Origin: Saccharopolyspora endophytica
GTDB taxonomy: Bacteria > Actinomycetota > Actinomycetes > Mycobacteriales > Pseudonocardiaceae
Direction: 5' to 3'
Length of the DNA: 64,000 nt
Assembly: GCF_018070075.1 (NCBI RefSeq)
Contig: NZ_JAGPXE010000004.1
Coordinates: 496,001 to 560,000 of the forward strand
The translations under genes and the position numbers were made by a program. Positions 18,011 through 26,727 of the stretch are shown piece by piece. A model generated the notes under the pieces. The model made no database searches. It worked only from the letters and a program-made list of their open reading frames with translations, and was not told where the DNA came from. The first letter of the stretch is position 1, and every line of letters begins with the position of its first letter.

Positions 18011-18885
18011 GGTCGGTCTCCTCCCGCCCGGCGGCGTTGGATGCTGAAGTGCGCGAGCGTGAACAGCAGGATCGCCGCGAAGAACACGTAGGACACCGCC
18101 GAGGCGTATCCCGTGCGGTAGTTGGTGAACCCGGACTCGTATATGTATTGCAGGACCGGTCTCGTGCTGTGCTGCGGACCTCCGTTGGTGATCAGGTAGA
18201 ACTGGTCGAAGACCTTCAGCGAGGCCAGGACCTGCAACACCGCGATCAGTCCCGTGGTCGGCCGCAGCAGCGGCAGCGTGATGTGCCAGAGCTGGCGCCA
18301 CCCGCCCGCGCCGTCCAGCGACGACGCCTCGTGGAGATCGTGCGGAATCGCTTGCAGCGCGGCCAGGTACAGCAGGAAGTTGAAGCCGACGGTCCACCAC
18401 ACGGTCGCCACGACTACGCCGAGCATCGCCGCGACCGGGTGCGAGAGCCACCCCATCGGTCCGAACCCGAGCCAGGACAGCAGCGAGTCGGCCAGCCCGA
18501 ACTCGGGCTGGTACATCCAGACGAAGATGAGCGCGATCGCCGAGGAAGGCAGCACGTAGGGCGAGAAGAACGCCAGCCGCCACAACCAGCGAGCCGGGGC
18601 GAGGTGATGGGTGAGCAGCGCCATCACCAGCCCCACCAGGATCAGCGGGGGAGTGCTGACGGCGGTGAAACCGACGGTGACCCCGAAGGACCGCCACATC
18701 GCGGGATCGGTGAGCGCCTCGGCGAAGTTCGCCAGCCCCACGAAATCGGTGCTCGCACCGGTCAACCCGGCGTCGGTGAGGCTCGCGACCAGCCCCATTC
18801 CCAGTGGAAGCACCAGGAACAGCAGGTAGGCGGCCAGGAACGGCGTCACGAACGCGAAACCCGAGCCGGCTCTGCGCGTGGACAT
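18007..18885 (-). CDS. Carbohydrate ABC transporter permease (MalF type)
   Basis: 292 residues with six TM helices and the EAA loop 'EASSLDGAGGWRQLWHITLPLLRP'. First permease of the importer. The start ATG at 18885 follows GGAGG by 4 nt; an alternative ATG at 18900 overlaps the stop of the binding-protein gene as ATGA and would add five residues. Operon order binding protein - permease - permease - arabinofuranosidase. Confidence 0.9.
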   Translation of the reverse strand: MSTRRAGSGFAFVTPFLAAYLLFLVLPLGMGLVASLTDAGLTGASTDFVGLANFAEALTDPAMWRSFGVTVGFTAVSTPPLILVGLVMALLTHHLAPARWLWRLAFFSPYVLPSSAIALIFVWMYQPEFGLADSLLSWLGFGPMGWLSHPVAAMLGVVVATVWWTVGFNFLLYLAALQAIPHDLHEASSLDGAGGWRQLWHITLPLLRPTTGLIAVLQVLASLKVFDQFYLITNGGPQHSTRPVLQYIYESGFTNYRTGYASAVSYVFFAAILLFTLAHFSIQRRRAGGDRP

Positions 18886-18896
18886 GCTGCCTCCGA

Positions 18897-20192
18897 TCAT
18901 GCCGTGGGGTTGGGTGTGGCGAGCAGGTCCTCGATGACGTACCGGATCTGGGCCACCGCTCTGTCGATCCGCAGCCGGCCGTCCATCGCCGGTCCCAGCA
19001 CGGCGTTGAGCTCGGTCCACAGCCGCGAGCCCGAACCGGCGAACCACACGTCGGGGTCGAGCTGGACGTCGTCGATCACCGAGCGGTACTCCGACTGCGG
19101 CTGCATCCGTGCGTAGGCGTCGCCGTTGGTCACCGGCAGGTACGCCGGGATGTGCCCGCCCTCCGCCCACCTCGTGCTGTCGCGCAGCAGGGTGGCGATG
19201 AAGTCGTAGACGAGCAGGTGGTCGCGGTCGGTCCGGTCCCGGTGCGGCAGCACGAAGGCGTGCGAATCGGCCTCGGCGAGCGGTGGGCCGAAGATCCCGG
19301 GGAAGCGGGTCATGCCGAAGTTCATCTCCGCGGTGAGGAAGGTCTGCACCTCCCATTCGCCGAACCAGAAGAATCCCGCCCTGTCGCTGCTGAACAGCGC
19401 GATCGCCCCGTCGGCATCCATCTCGCCGGCGGCCAGGCCTTCCTCGTGCAGACCCTGGACGAACCCCAGCACGTCGGCGACCTTGCGCTCGTCCAGCGCC
19501 GATCGGGTGCCGTCCGGGGTGAACAGCTCACCGCCTGCCTGCCGGTACAGGCTCCAGAACAGCCGCCACGGGCCCACGCCGTCACCGGTGGTCTCCAGCA
19601 GCAGCCCGGTGGAGCCGGTCACGCCCTTGACCGCGCGGAGGGCTTCCCGGACTTCGTCGCGGCCGGTGAGGGTCCGCAGGCGGCCGTGCTCGTCGAGCAG
19701 CCCGGCAGCTCCGCAGACGTCGGTGTTGTAGTACTGGACGAACGGGTGGGTGTCCAGCGGGATCGCGAAGAGCCTGCCGTTGCGCATCGACCGCCTCCAC
19801 AGGCCCGGCGGGAAGTGCTCGGGCCCGATCCCGGACTGCCGCAGCAGGTCCGGGCGCATCTCGTCGATGAGCCCGCCCGGTGCGAACGCGGGCAGCCGTC
19901 CCAAGTGCAGGATGGCGATGTCGGGTGCGCGTTCGGCGGCGCCGGCCATCGCGAGCTTGGTGTAGTAGCGGTCGCCCCACTCCAGCGTCACGTCCTCCAG
20001 CGCGACCCCGGGATGCGTGGCGCGGTAGCCGTCGAGCATCGTCTTCATCGTCTCGCCGTCACCGCCGCTGAAGAGGTTCCAGTACCGCAGCGAGTCACCG
20101 CCCCGCGCGAAACCGCACCCGCCCGCCAGCCCCGCGCAGCCCAAAGCCGCTGCGCTGAGCAGGGTTCTGCGGCTCACTCCACGTCCGATCAC
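18897..20192 (-). CDS. Sugar ABC transporter substrate-binding lipoprotein
   Basis: 431 residues. Start GTG at 20192 is chosen because GGAGGTGG lies just upstream; a longer frame runs through the operator. The N-terminus has a Tat-like 'SRRTLLSAAALG' and lipobox LAGGC, so it is a lipid-anchored binding protein. The body has the family 1 solute-binding pattern ('YWNLFSGGDGETMKTML', 'IAILHLGRLPAFAPGGLIDEM'). With the linked arabinofuranosidase the likely ligand is an arabino-oligosaccharide; that is inferred from context. Confidence 0.88.
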   Translation of the reverse strand: MIGRGVSRRTLLSAAALGCAGLAGGCGFARGGDSLRYWNLFSGGDGETMKTMLDGYRATHPGVALEDVTLEWGDRYYTKLAMAGAAERAPDIAILHLGRLPAFAPGGLIDEMRPDLLRQSGIGPEHFPPGLWRRSMRNGRLFAIPLDTHPFVQYYNTDVCGAAGLLDEHGRLRTLTGRDEVREALRAVKGVTGSTGLLLETTGDGVGPWRLFWSLYRQAGGELFTPDGTRSALDERKVADVLGFVQGLHEEGLAAGEMDADGAIALFSSDRAGFFWFGEWEVQTFLTAEMNFGMTRFPGIFGPPLAEADSHAFVLPHRDRTDRDHLLVYDFIATLLRDSTRWAEGGHIPAYLPVTNGDAYARMQPQSEYRSVIDDVQLDPDVWFAGSGSRLWTELNAVLGPAMDGRLRIDRAVAQIRYVIEDLLATPNPTA

Positions 20193-20207
20193 CAATTCCA
20201 CCTCCGT

Positions 20208-20219
20208 GACACCGTTGTC
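20208..20219. promoter_or_regulatory. LacI-like operator before the sugar importer operon
   Basis: GACACCGTTGTC differs by one base from the perfect palindrome GACAACGTTGTC found before the GH92 gene. It lies 15 bp upstream of the binding-protein start codon. The match suggests that one LacI-family repressor controls both glycan-use loci; the repressor gene itself is not in the window. Confidence 0.5.
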
Positions 20220-20460
20220 CGGGTTTCCGACTTGCGGGCCCGACCTCGTTCGGAGCAGCTCGACGACGAGATCACGGCGAATCCGCAACGGGGAAGCCGA
20301 TATCCGGCGTCCCGACCGGCGTCCAACCGAAGGCCTGAACCCGGATGTGCGGAGCGGGGACGAACAGCCGCCGCTCGGGCGAGCGCGCCGCGATGGGAGA
20401 CCACAGGACCGCTCATCGTTGTGCTCCTGATGGGAGTCGTGGCGCCGCGACGCCGGGCGA

Positions 20461-20706
20461 TCAGGGCTGGGTGGGGCGAACTCGCCGGAACGTGACGGAG
20501 TTCGGCGGGAACGTGTGGGTGAAGGTGGCGGCGCCGTGAAAGGTCGCCTCCACAGGCCGGATCTCGTCGACGGTCACGACCTGGCGGAACGTCGGCGACT
20601 CGGTGTAGGTGGAGTCCTGCGCGGCCGCGTGCAGGACGCCCACGGCGGGAACGGCTCTCGGTCGCAGTCGCGACCTGCGCGACGGACGGGGGACGTCTCT
20701 CGCCAT
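20461..20706 (-). pseudogene. Short ORF, possible remnant of a secreted glycoside hydrolase
   Basis: 81 codons starting ATG at 20706 with GAGGAG about 8 nt upstream. The first 30 residues are Arg/Pro-rich and not recognisable. The end, 'GAATFTHTFPPNSVTFRRV', resembles the last strand of the beta-domain that closes GH51 and related glycoside hydrolases (compare 'TLPPLSWNVLRL' in the GH51 protein here). The combination of a good ribosome site, a start and only a C-terminal strand suggests an internal deletion remnant. It could equally be a small unknown protein. Confidence 0.3.
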
Positions 20707-20772
20707 CTTCGCTCCTCGGTTCAGCGTGAGGTTCGCGGCACGCACATCTCCGGGATTGAATGTTCGATATTT

Positions 20773-20785
20773 CGGACAATGTCCG
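20773..20785. promoter_or_regulatory. Inverted repeat upstream of the 81-codon ORF
   Basis: CGGACA-A-TGTCCG, 6-bp arms around one base, in a locally AT-rich stretch 66 bp upstream of the ATG at 20706. The position and symmetry fit an operator for that minus-strand ORF or for the lost gene it came from. Confidence 0.35.
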
Positions 20786-21207
20786 ACTTGAGTCGCAGAA
20801 CAAGTTAGAGGCTGGATCGTGATCTGGTCAATACGCGGGTCAGACCGCTTCGCGGGACGTGGGCGGCGGCGTGCGACGCCCTCACCGACGTGGCCCGCAA
20901 CCTCAGGGGTCGGACTCCGCCCGCAGCGGGCCCGTCGACGTCCGATCGGCGGCCCGTTGCTGCGTTCCAGGTCAGGAGTCGTACCCGCCAAGCCTCGCCG
21001 GGCGCGGGAGGGCGACCGGCGCGACGTCCTGTTCGCTTTCACGCGCACGGCGGTGCCGCATCCAGCGCCACCACATCACCGTGAGTGAGGGGATCGCGAT
21101 CGCCGCGCACACGGGGCACATGCGGCCGAGTAGGCCGCACGCGGGGCGTCGCGTCAACGCGGCTCTTCGAACGAGTCGCCGGACAACTCCTGGGGGAGGA
21201 CGACGCG
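20786..21207. other. Intergenic region without a credible gene
   Basis: About 420 bases. Open frames here are Arg-rich and have no recognisable domain or ribosome site. The 3' end contains the ribosome site GGGGGAGGA (21192-21200) of the next gene. No repeat or strong hairpin was seen. Confidence 0.4.
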
Positions 21208-23139
21208 ATGGGGCGCGTTTCCGCGGGGACCACCCTGCCTCGGCCACCGGGCCTGCGCGGTCCGCTCACCCGGCGCCGCCTGGTGCGGACCGGTGCGCTC
21301 GGCGGTGCGTTCGTGCTGCTGGGGCTGCTGCCGACCCTGCTCGGCGGCCCGGTGTGGCTGCGAGCCGCCGGGCTCGTCCCGGGCTTCGGGATCGTCTACG
21401 CGACGCCCGTGCCGGGCTGGTCCGCCGAGCTCGTGCCGTGGCTGCTGCTGCACCTCGTCGTGCTGCTGGCGGTCGTGGCCGGTCTGCTGACGGGGGTGCA
21501 GCGCATCATGGCCAAGGGCGATCACCTCACCCTCCCGGCGGTGGTCGTCGCCTCGATGCTGCTGGCCGCGCTCCTCGCCGCCGTGCACGACGGGCACGGG
21601 CACGTGCCGCAGGAGTGGGTTCCGGTGGCGGAGGTGCTCGCGGTCGTCGGATTCCCGGCGGCGCTGCTGGTGCGGGAGCGGCGGCGGGAGCGTTCCGCGC
21701 GCCGAGTCGGCGATTCCCGCCAGGCCCGCCTGGACGTGGCCGCGCGCGAGGAGTGGCGGCCAGGCCCGGACGAGCGCGCCGACGAGGACGACCGGGCGCG
21801 ACTGGCGCGGTGGGCCGAAACCCTGGCGCTGCAACCCGCGCACGAGTGGAACGGCTTCGGCCGGTTCGGCGACGAGTACCTCCTTCCGGCCATGCGCTAC
21901 CGCGTCTGGGCGGTGTTCTTGATGCTCGCGACCCTGCGCCACACCCACACGCCGGCGTACTGCGGATACCGCGACGACGCGCTGCGCGCGCTCGTCCTGC
22001 GGATGACCGACAAGCCGGTCTGGCGCTACTGGCTGCGGGAGAACCGCTGGGGGATGCTGCGCGACAGCGCCGACCCGATCGGCTCTCCGGCGAACGTCAT
22101 GTACTCCGGGTACCTGCTGCTGATGCTCTCGGCGTACCGGCAGGCGACCGGCGACGACAGCTTCGACCGGCCCGGCGCGCTCCGGTTCCGCTGGGACGAC
22201 CGGACCGAATTCGCCTACAGCCACACCGATGTCGCCGAGCGGGTCAGCGCCAACTTCCGCCGCTCGCCGCTGGTGCTGTGGCCGTGCGAGCCGGGACTGG
22301 TGTTCCCGTTCTGCAACTCCGTGGCCATGACCGGCCTGCGGATGTACGACACGTGCGCCGGGACCCGCCACGCCGAGGAGATCGCGCCGAGGTTCCTGCA
22401 CCGGCTGCGCACCGAGTTCACCGCGCCGGACGGCGACATCTGCACGTTGCAGGCCGGCAGGTTCGGCTTCACGGCCCGCTCGGCTCGGGGCATCACCAAC
22501 ACCGCGCCCATCGCGGCGCTGCTGTCCCCGCTCGACCCGGACTTCGCCTGGCGCACCTGGGAGCTGCTCGTCGCCGAAGAGCTCAACTCCGGCCACTACG
22601 CGCGCACCGACCGAGCCGGGAGCCCGGCCCCGACCGACGCGGACTGGGGCGGAGGCGCGAACCGCGCGAACGCCCTGGGCTGGTGCATGTTCCTCGCCCG
22701 CGCTCGCAGCGCGCCCTGGTACCGCAGGCTCCGCGACGCCGCGCGGAACCTGGAGAACCCGCCCGCGGAGTTCCGGATGTTCGACGCGTCGGTGCACGCC
22801 AACGGGATCCTCGGCCTGGGCGCGGTCACCGACGAACGCACCTGGCGGGACATGCTGCTCACCCCGTCCCGCCACACCGGCCCCCGCCTCACCGAAGTTC
22901 CCTGGCCGGACATCGCGGTCGTCACCGCGACCACCGACGGCCGGTCCCACGAGGCGATTCTCCGCGGCACCGACGCCGCTCAGCGCCGCCACCGGCTCGG
23001 CTTCGACCGCCTGATCCCGCACCGCACCTACACCGTCGACGGCGCCACCACGTGGGAAGTCACCGCGGATGCCACGGGCAGAGCGGTGGTGGAGATCGAT
23101 CTCCGGCCCCGCCACCACCTCCGCCTCACGCGGGGCTGA
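21208..23139 (+). CDS. Membrane-anchored linalool dehydratase/isomerase (LinD)-like protein
   Basis: 643 residues. Four predicted TM helices (about 28-47, 75-95, 110-126, 137-155), an Arg/Asp-rich linker, then an (alpha/alpha)6-type domain. The domain holds 'CEPGLVFPFCNSVAM' with Cys360 and Cys369 nine apart, matching the catalytic Cys pair of linalool dehydratase/isomerase, and 'VMYSGYLLLMLSAY', where the known enzyme has His at the Tyr position. LinD interconverts linalool, geraniol and myrcene in the periplasm. Substrate here is unknown and the His-to-Tyr change may alter activity. ATG 21208 chosen for GGGGGAGGA 7 nt upstream. Confidence 0.75.
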   Translation: MGRVSAGTTLPRPPGLRGPLTRRRLVRTGALGGAFVLLGLLPTLLGGPVWLRAAGLVPGFGIVYATPVPGWSAELVPWLLLHLVVLLAVVAGLLTGVQRIMAKGDHLTLPAVVVASMLLAALLAAVHDGHGHVPQEWVPVAEVLAVVGFPAALLVRERRRERSARRVGDSRQARLDVAAREEWRPGPDERADEDDRARLARWAETLALQPAHEWNGFGRFGDEYLLPAMRYRVWAVFLMLATLRHTHTPAYCGYRDDALRALVLRMTDKPVWRYWLRENRWGMLRDSADPIGSPANVMYSGYLLLMLSAYRQATGDDSFDRPGALRFRWDDRTEFAYSHTDVAERVSANFRRSPLVLWPCEPGLVFPFCNSVAMTGLRMYDTCAGTRHAEEIAPRFLHRLRTEFTAPDGDICTLQAGRFGFTARSARGITNTAPIAALLSPLDPDFAWRTWELLVAEELNSGHYARTDRAGSPAPTDADWGGGANRANALGWCMFLARARSAPWYRRLRDAARNLENPPAEFRMFDASVHANGILGLGAVTDERTWRDMLLTPSRHTGPRLTEVPWPDIAVVTATTDGRSHEAILRGTDAAQRRHRLGFDRLIPHRTYTVDGATTWEVTADATGRAVVEIDLRPRHHLRLTRG

Positions 23140-23210
23140 CCCGCGGGCGTGTCCGCTCCGCCTCGTCCGGGGCCGGGGCGAGAATGGAGGTCCCGTCTTA
23201 GGAGGTCGTC

Positions 23211-23672
23211 GTGCCGGAGGATCGCCCGCCCTACCCGCCGTTCACCCGCGAGACCGCGCTGCAGAAGGTCCAGGCCGCCGAGGACGCCTGGAACACGCGT
23301 GATCCGCAGCGCGTGGCGCTGGCCTACACGCCCGATTCGCAGTGGCGGAACCGGGACGTGTTCCTCAGCGGCAGGGAGGAGATCGTCGCCTTCCTGACCC
23401 GCAAGTGGGAGCGCGAGCTCGACTACGCGCTGCGCAAGAGCCTCTGGAGCTTCGGGGAGGACCGCATCGCGGTCCGCTTCCAGTACGAGTGCCACGACGC
23501 CGGCGGCCAGTGGTGGCGCAGCTACGGCAACGAGCTCTGGGAGTTCGACGAGCACGGCCTCATGCGACGCCGCGAGGCCAGCATCAACGACGTCGCCATC
23601 GACGAGGCCGACCGCCGCATCCGCCGCCCCCGCCCGGAGGCGGAACGCGGCCTCGACATCCCGCTCCGATAG
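23211..23672 (+). CDS. DUF1348 / NTF2-like protein
   Basis: 153 residues of the SnoaL/NTF2-like superfamily, closest to the DUF1348 group: '[49 protein letters not shown]' in outline, followed by '[12 protein letters not shown]' and '[13 protein letters not shown]'. The cone-shaped fold usually binds small hydrophobic ligands; no reaction is established for this family. GTG start with AGGAGG 6 nt upstream. Stand-alone gene between the LinD-like and CobW genes. Confidence 0.85.
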   Translation: MPEDRPPYPPFTRETALQKVQAAEDAWNTRDPQRVALAYTPDSQWRNRDVFLSGREEIVAFLTRKWERELDYALRKSLWSFGEDRIAVRFQYECHDAGGQWWRSYGNELWEFDEHGLMRRREASINDVAIDEADRRIRRPRPEAERGLDIPLR

Positions 23673-23763
23673 GCAGGAGTCCCTGGTCAGGGCCTTCGCG
23701 GCCGGGGAGCGGTGGCGTGCGAGGATGACCGCCGGTGAGCGAGTGGATGAACGTGGGGGAGCT

Positions 23764-24774
23764 GTGACGGCGCGGATTCCGGTGGTCGTGCTGGCGGGCT
23801 ACTTGGGCTCGGGCAAGACCACCCTGCTGAACCACCTGCTGCGCAACGACGACGGACGCCGGATCGGCGTGCTGGTCAACGACTTCGGCAGCATCAACAT
23901 CGACGCCATGAACGTCGCCGGGCAGGTCGACATCGCGATGTCGATGGAGAACGGCTGCCTGTGCTGCGCGGTCGACGCCGACGGCGTGGACCCGATGCTG
24001 GAGCGGCTGGCCTACCCGGGTGCCCCGCTGGACGTCATCGTGATCGAGGCGAGCGGCATCGCCGAACCCCGGCAGCTGGTTCGGATGGTGCTGTCCTCGC
24101 AGAACCCGCACATCGAGTTCGGCGGGCTGGTGGAGGTCGTCGACGCCGCCGAGTTCGACGACACGCGAGCCCGGCACCCGGAGCTCGACGATCACGTGCG
24201 GCTCGCCGACCTGGTGGTCGTCAACAAGATCGACCGCGTCGGGGAGGCCGAACGGGACCGGGTGATCGCCGCGGTCCGCGAGATCGCCGACGGCGCCGTG
24301 CTGCCCGCCGAGCGGGGCAGGATCTCGCCGGGCATCCTCTTCGACGACGTCGAGGCGCGCGACTTCGGGGCGAGGCAGCTGTCCTTCGCCGACCTGGAGG
24401 AGCACGATCACGACCACGACCAGCACATGCACGCGGCCTACGAGTCGATGGAGTTCATCTCCGATCGGCCGCTGAACCCCTCGGCGTTCCTGCGCTTCCT
24501 CAACGAGCGAAGCCGGGGCGTCTACCGCATCAAGGGCCCCATCGACTTCGGCCCGTCCGGCGACGACCGCCGCTTCGTGCTCCACACCGTCGGCGTCTAC
24601 GCCGCGTTCGAGAAGACCAGGTGGAAGGGCCCGCGGGCCACCAGCCTCGTCCTCATCGGCACCGGTCTCGACACCGAGGACCTCACCCGGCGGCTCCAGG
24701 CCTGCGTCGACCCGGACCCCGACACCATCGACGAGCTCGGCATCCTCAACCTCTCCCGCCACCTGGAGAACTGA
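23764..24774 (+). CDS. CobW/G3E family GTPase metallochaperone
   Basis: 336 residues. Walker A 'GYLGSGKTT' (about 12-20), the metal motif 'ENGCLCC' (CxCC), 'EASGIAEP' and 'NKID' define the COG0523 G3E family. A His/Asp cluster 'EEHDHDHDQHMH' precedes the CobW C-terminal domain. Such proteins deliver Zn, Co or Fe to target enzymes using GTP. The metal cannot be assigned; no Zur-like box was recognised upstream. GTG start at 23764 has GGGGGAG upstream and is preferred to an earlier ATG at 23725. Confidence 0.88.
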   Translation: MTARIPVVVLAGYLGSGKTTLLNHLLRNDDGRRIGVLVNDFGSINIDAMNVAGQVDIAMSMENGCLCCAVDADGVDPMLERLAYPGAPLDVIVIEASGIAEPRQLVRMVLSSQNPHIEFGGLVEVVDAAEFDDTRARHPELDDHVRLADLVVVNKIDRVGEAERDRVIAAVREIADGAVLPAERGRISPGILFDDVEARDFGARQLSFADLEEHDHDHDQHMHAAYESMEFISDRPLNPSAFLRFLNERSRGVYRIKGPIDFGPSGDDRRFVLHTVGVYAAFEKTRWKGPRATSLVLIGTGLDTEDLTRRLQACVDPDPDTIDELGILNLSRHLEN

Positions 24775-24825
24775 GCCCACCACGGCCGATCACCGCTCGA
24801 ACCGACCGGGCACACCGAACCTCGA

Positions 24826-25614
24826 TCAACGACGGTTCGCACCCCAACCCCCCACCGCGAACCACCGACCCCGCCCGTCGCCGGTGAGGGCCGGGACGGC
24901 GTCGGTGGTGTCGAGTTCTGCAGCGATCTCCACGTCTTCGAGGTGTCCGATGGCGTTGAGCTCCCGGCCCGAGGCGCAGTTCGCCAGTGTCGAGGGGACG
25001 TCGATGGTCGCCTCGTAGGCGGCGCGCGCCGCTGCGGATTCGGGGGAGAGCGGGCCGCAGCCTCGGCCGTGCAGCGCGGCGATGATGGCTCCGGCGCCGA
25101 GCAGGTCCTCCAGAGCCGGGCGGAGGCTCCCGTCCGGCCAGCGCTCACCTGCGGCGATCACGTTCACCGGGCGGTCGGCGGTGCCCCACCCACGCGCGGA
25201 CAGGGCGCGGGCGGTGGCGGTCGCGTTGCGCAGGCATCCGGCGACGACCGGGACGTCATCGGCCGCTGCGACGGCGATGGTCGAGCCGTTGGGCGAGGGC
25301 AGCACCAGCCGGTCGGCGAACGGTGCGCGCCGCAGCGCTGCGGGCGACAGCGACCAGGGCGACTCGGCGCTGACCTCGCTGCGACCCACGGCCAGCCGCG
25401 CGTCGTGCGACGCCGCGAACGCGGCCGCCGTGCCGTCCCGCCACCGGTAGGGGAAGACGTGCGTCCCGCGCTCGGCTGCGATCGCGACCGACGTCGTGAA
25501 CGACAGCACGTCCACGACCACCCGGCACCCCGACGCCAGCGCGCTCGCGCCCGAAGGTCCCCACTCGGATCGCACGCCGCAGGAGGATTGCTCGGCCCAC
25601 TCCGTCGTTGTCAT
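24826..25614 (-). CDS. ComB-like 2-phosphosulfolactate phosphatase family protein
   Basis: 262 residues with ComB family segments: 'VVVDVLSFTTSVAIAAERGTHVFPYRW', 'LPSPNGSTIAVAAA' and 'VAGCLRNATATARAL'. ComB hydrolyses 2-phosphosulfolactate in coenzyme M synthesis; in actinomycetes without coenzyme M the real substrate is unknown, so only the family is claimed. ATG at 25614; the upstream open frame would overlap the divergent aminopeptidase and is not used. Confidence 0.78.
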   Translation of the reverse strand: MTTTEWAEQSSCGVRSEWGPSGASALASGCRVVVDVLSFTTSVAIAAERGTHVFPYRWRDGTAAAFAASHDARLAVGRSEVSAESPWSLSPAALRRAPFADRLVLPSPNGSTIAVAAADDVPVVAGCLRNATATARALSARGWGTADRPVNVIAAGERWPDGSLRPALEDLLGAGAIIAALHGRGCGPLSPESAAARAAYEATIDVPSTLANCASGRELNAIGHLEDVEIAAELDTTDAVPALTGDGRGRWFAVGGWGANRR

Positions 25615-25666
25615 TCCGGGGAAGCTAGTGCAGTGGCAGGCTCGGGGGACGCTGGGAGGGGATGAC

Positions 25667-26635
25667 GTGTATCCGGTGATCGAGCCGTTCGATCCTGGGA
25701 TGTTGGAGGTCGGCGACGGCCACCGCGTGTACTGGGAGGTGTGCGGAAACCCGGAGGGCAAGCCGGCGCTGGTGCTGCACGGCGGTCCCGGCTCGGGCTG
25801 CACGCCCGGGATGCGCCGGTTCTTCGATCCCTCGGCCTACCGGATCGTGCTGTTCGACCAGCGCATGTCGGGCCGCAGCACACCACACGCCGCCGAACCC
25901 GGCGCCGACCTGTCGGCGAACACCACCGAGCACCTGATCGCCGACGTGGAACGGTTGCGCGAGCACCTGGGCGTCGACCGCTGGCTGGTGGAGGGCGGGT
26001 CGTGGGGTTGCGTGCTGGCGCTGGCCTACGCGCAGCGGCACCCTGACCGCGTGTCGGAGATGGTGCTGTGCGGCCTGGCCACCGGTCGGCGCGCCGAAAC
26101 CGACCTGCTCACGCGCGGACTCGGCGCGATCTTCCCGCAGGCGTGGGGACGCTTCCGCGACGGCGTGCCCGAACCCGACCGCGACGGCGACCTCGCCGAC
26201 GCCTACCACCGGCTGCTGATGGACCCCGATCCCGCCGTGCACCGCGCAGCGGCGCGGGACTGGGCCGCTTGGGAGGAGGCGCTGGTCCCGGATTCCCCGC
26301 CGAACTCGATGTTCGACGACCCGGACTTCGCCCTCGGGTTCGCGCGCGTCGTCACCCACTTCTGGCGGCACGGCTCCTGGCTCGACGACGAGCAGCTCCT
26401 GAGCGGAACCGGCTCTCTGGCGGGCATTCCCGCGAAGCTCCTCCAAGGAGTGCTGGACCTGGGCAACCTGCTCGGCACCCCGTGGCAGCTCGAAGCAGCC
26501 TGGCCGGGAGCCGAACTGGAGCTCGTGGACGCCGGTCACCGCGCCGCAGGCGGTTTGGCCGAGGCCGTCGTGCGGGCCACCGACCACTTCCGCCCTCACC
26601 GGGGCACCCCTGCGAGCGGTGGGGACGATCTGTAA
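25667..26635 (+). CDS. pip: Prolyl aminopeptidase (alpha/beta hydrolase)
   Basis: 322 residues. 'LVLHGGPGSGCTPGMRRFFDP', 'VLFDQRMSGRSTPHA' and 'NTTEHLIADVERLREHLGVDRW' are the S33 prolyl iminopeptidase signature; the nucleophile is in 'GGSWGCVLALAY', and the C-terminal His in 'VDAGHRA'. It removes N-terminal proline from peptides in the cytoplasm. GTG at 25667 with GGGAGGG 6 nt upstream; a longer frame would overlap the ComB-like gene on the other strand. Confidence 0.88.
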   Translation: MYPVIEPFDPGMLEVGDGHRVYWEVCGNPEGKPALVLHGGPGSGCTPGMRRFFDPSAYRIVLFDQRMSGRSTPHAAEPGADLSANTTEHLIADVERLREHLGVDRWLVEGGSWGCVLALAYAQRHPDRVSEMVLCGLATGRRAETDLLTRGLGAIFPQAWGRFRDGVPEPDRDGDLADAYHRLLMDPDPAVHRAAARDWAAWEEALVPDSPPNSMFDDPDFALGFARVVTHFWRHGSWLDDEQLLSGTGSLAGIPAKLLQGVLDLGNLLGTPWQLEAAWPGAELELVDAGHRAAGGLAEAVVRATDHFRPHRGTPASGGDDL

Positions 26636-26727
26636 CGTCGCGGCTGCCGTCGTTCGAACGACCAGCGCCGACGTGCGAGGTCGGACGCGACGCACCGGAC
26701 GCGACGAACACCGAGAGGGGACCGAGC

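Noticed and set aside
24816-24839. CGAACC/GGTTCG inverted repeat at the end of the ComB-like gene as a terminator
   Set aside because: Only six pairs, 12-nt loop and it overlaps the ComB-like stop region; too weak to call.
26068-26727. N-terminal extension of the four-TM membrane protein into the aminopeptidase gene
   Set aside because: The extension is an out-of-frame reading of the aminopeptidase; ATG 26728 has a ribosome site.
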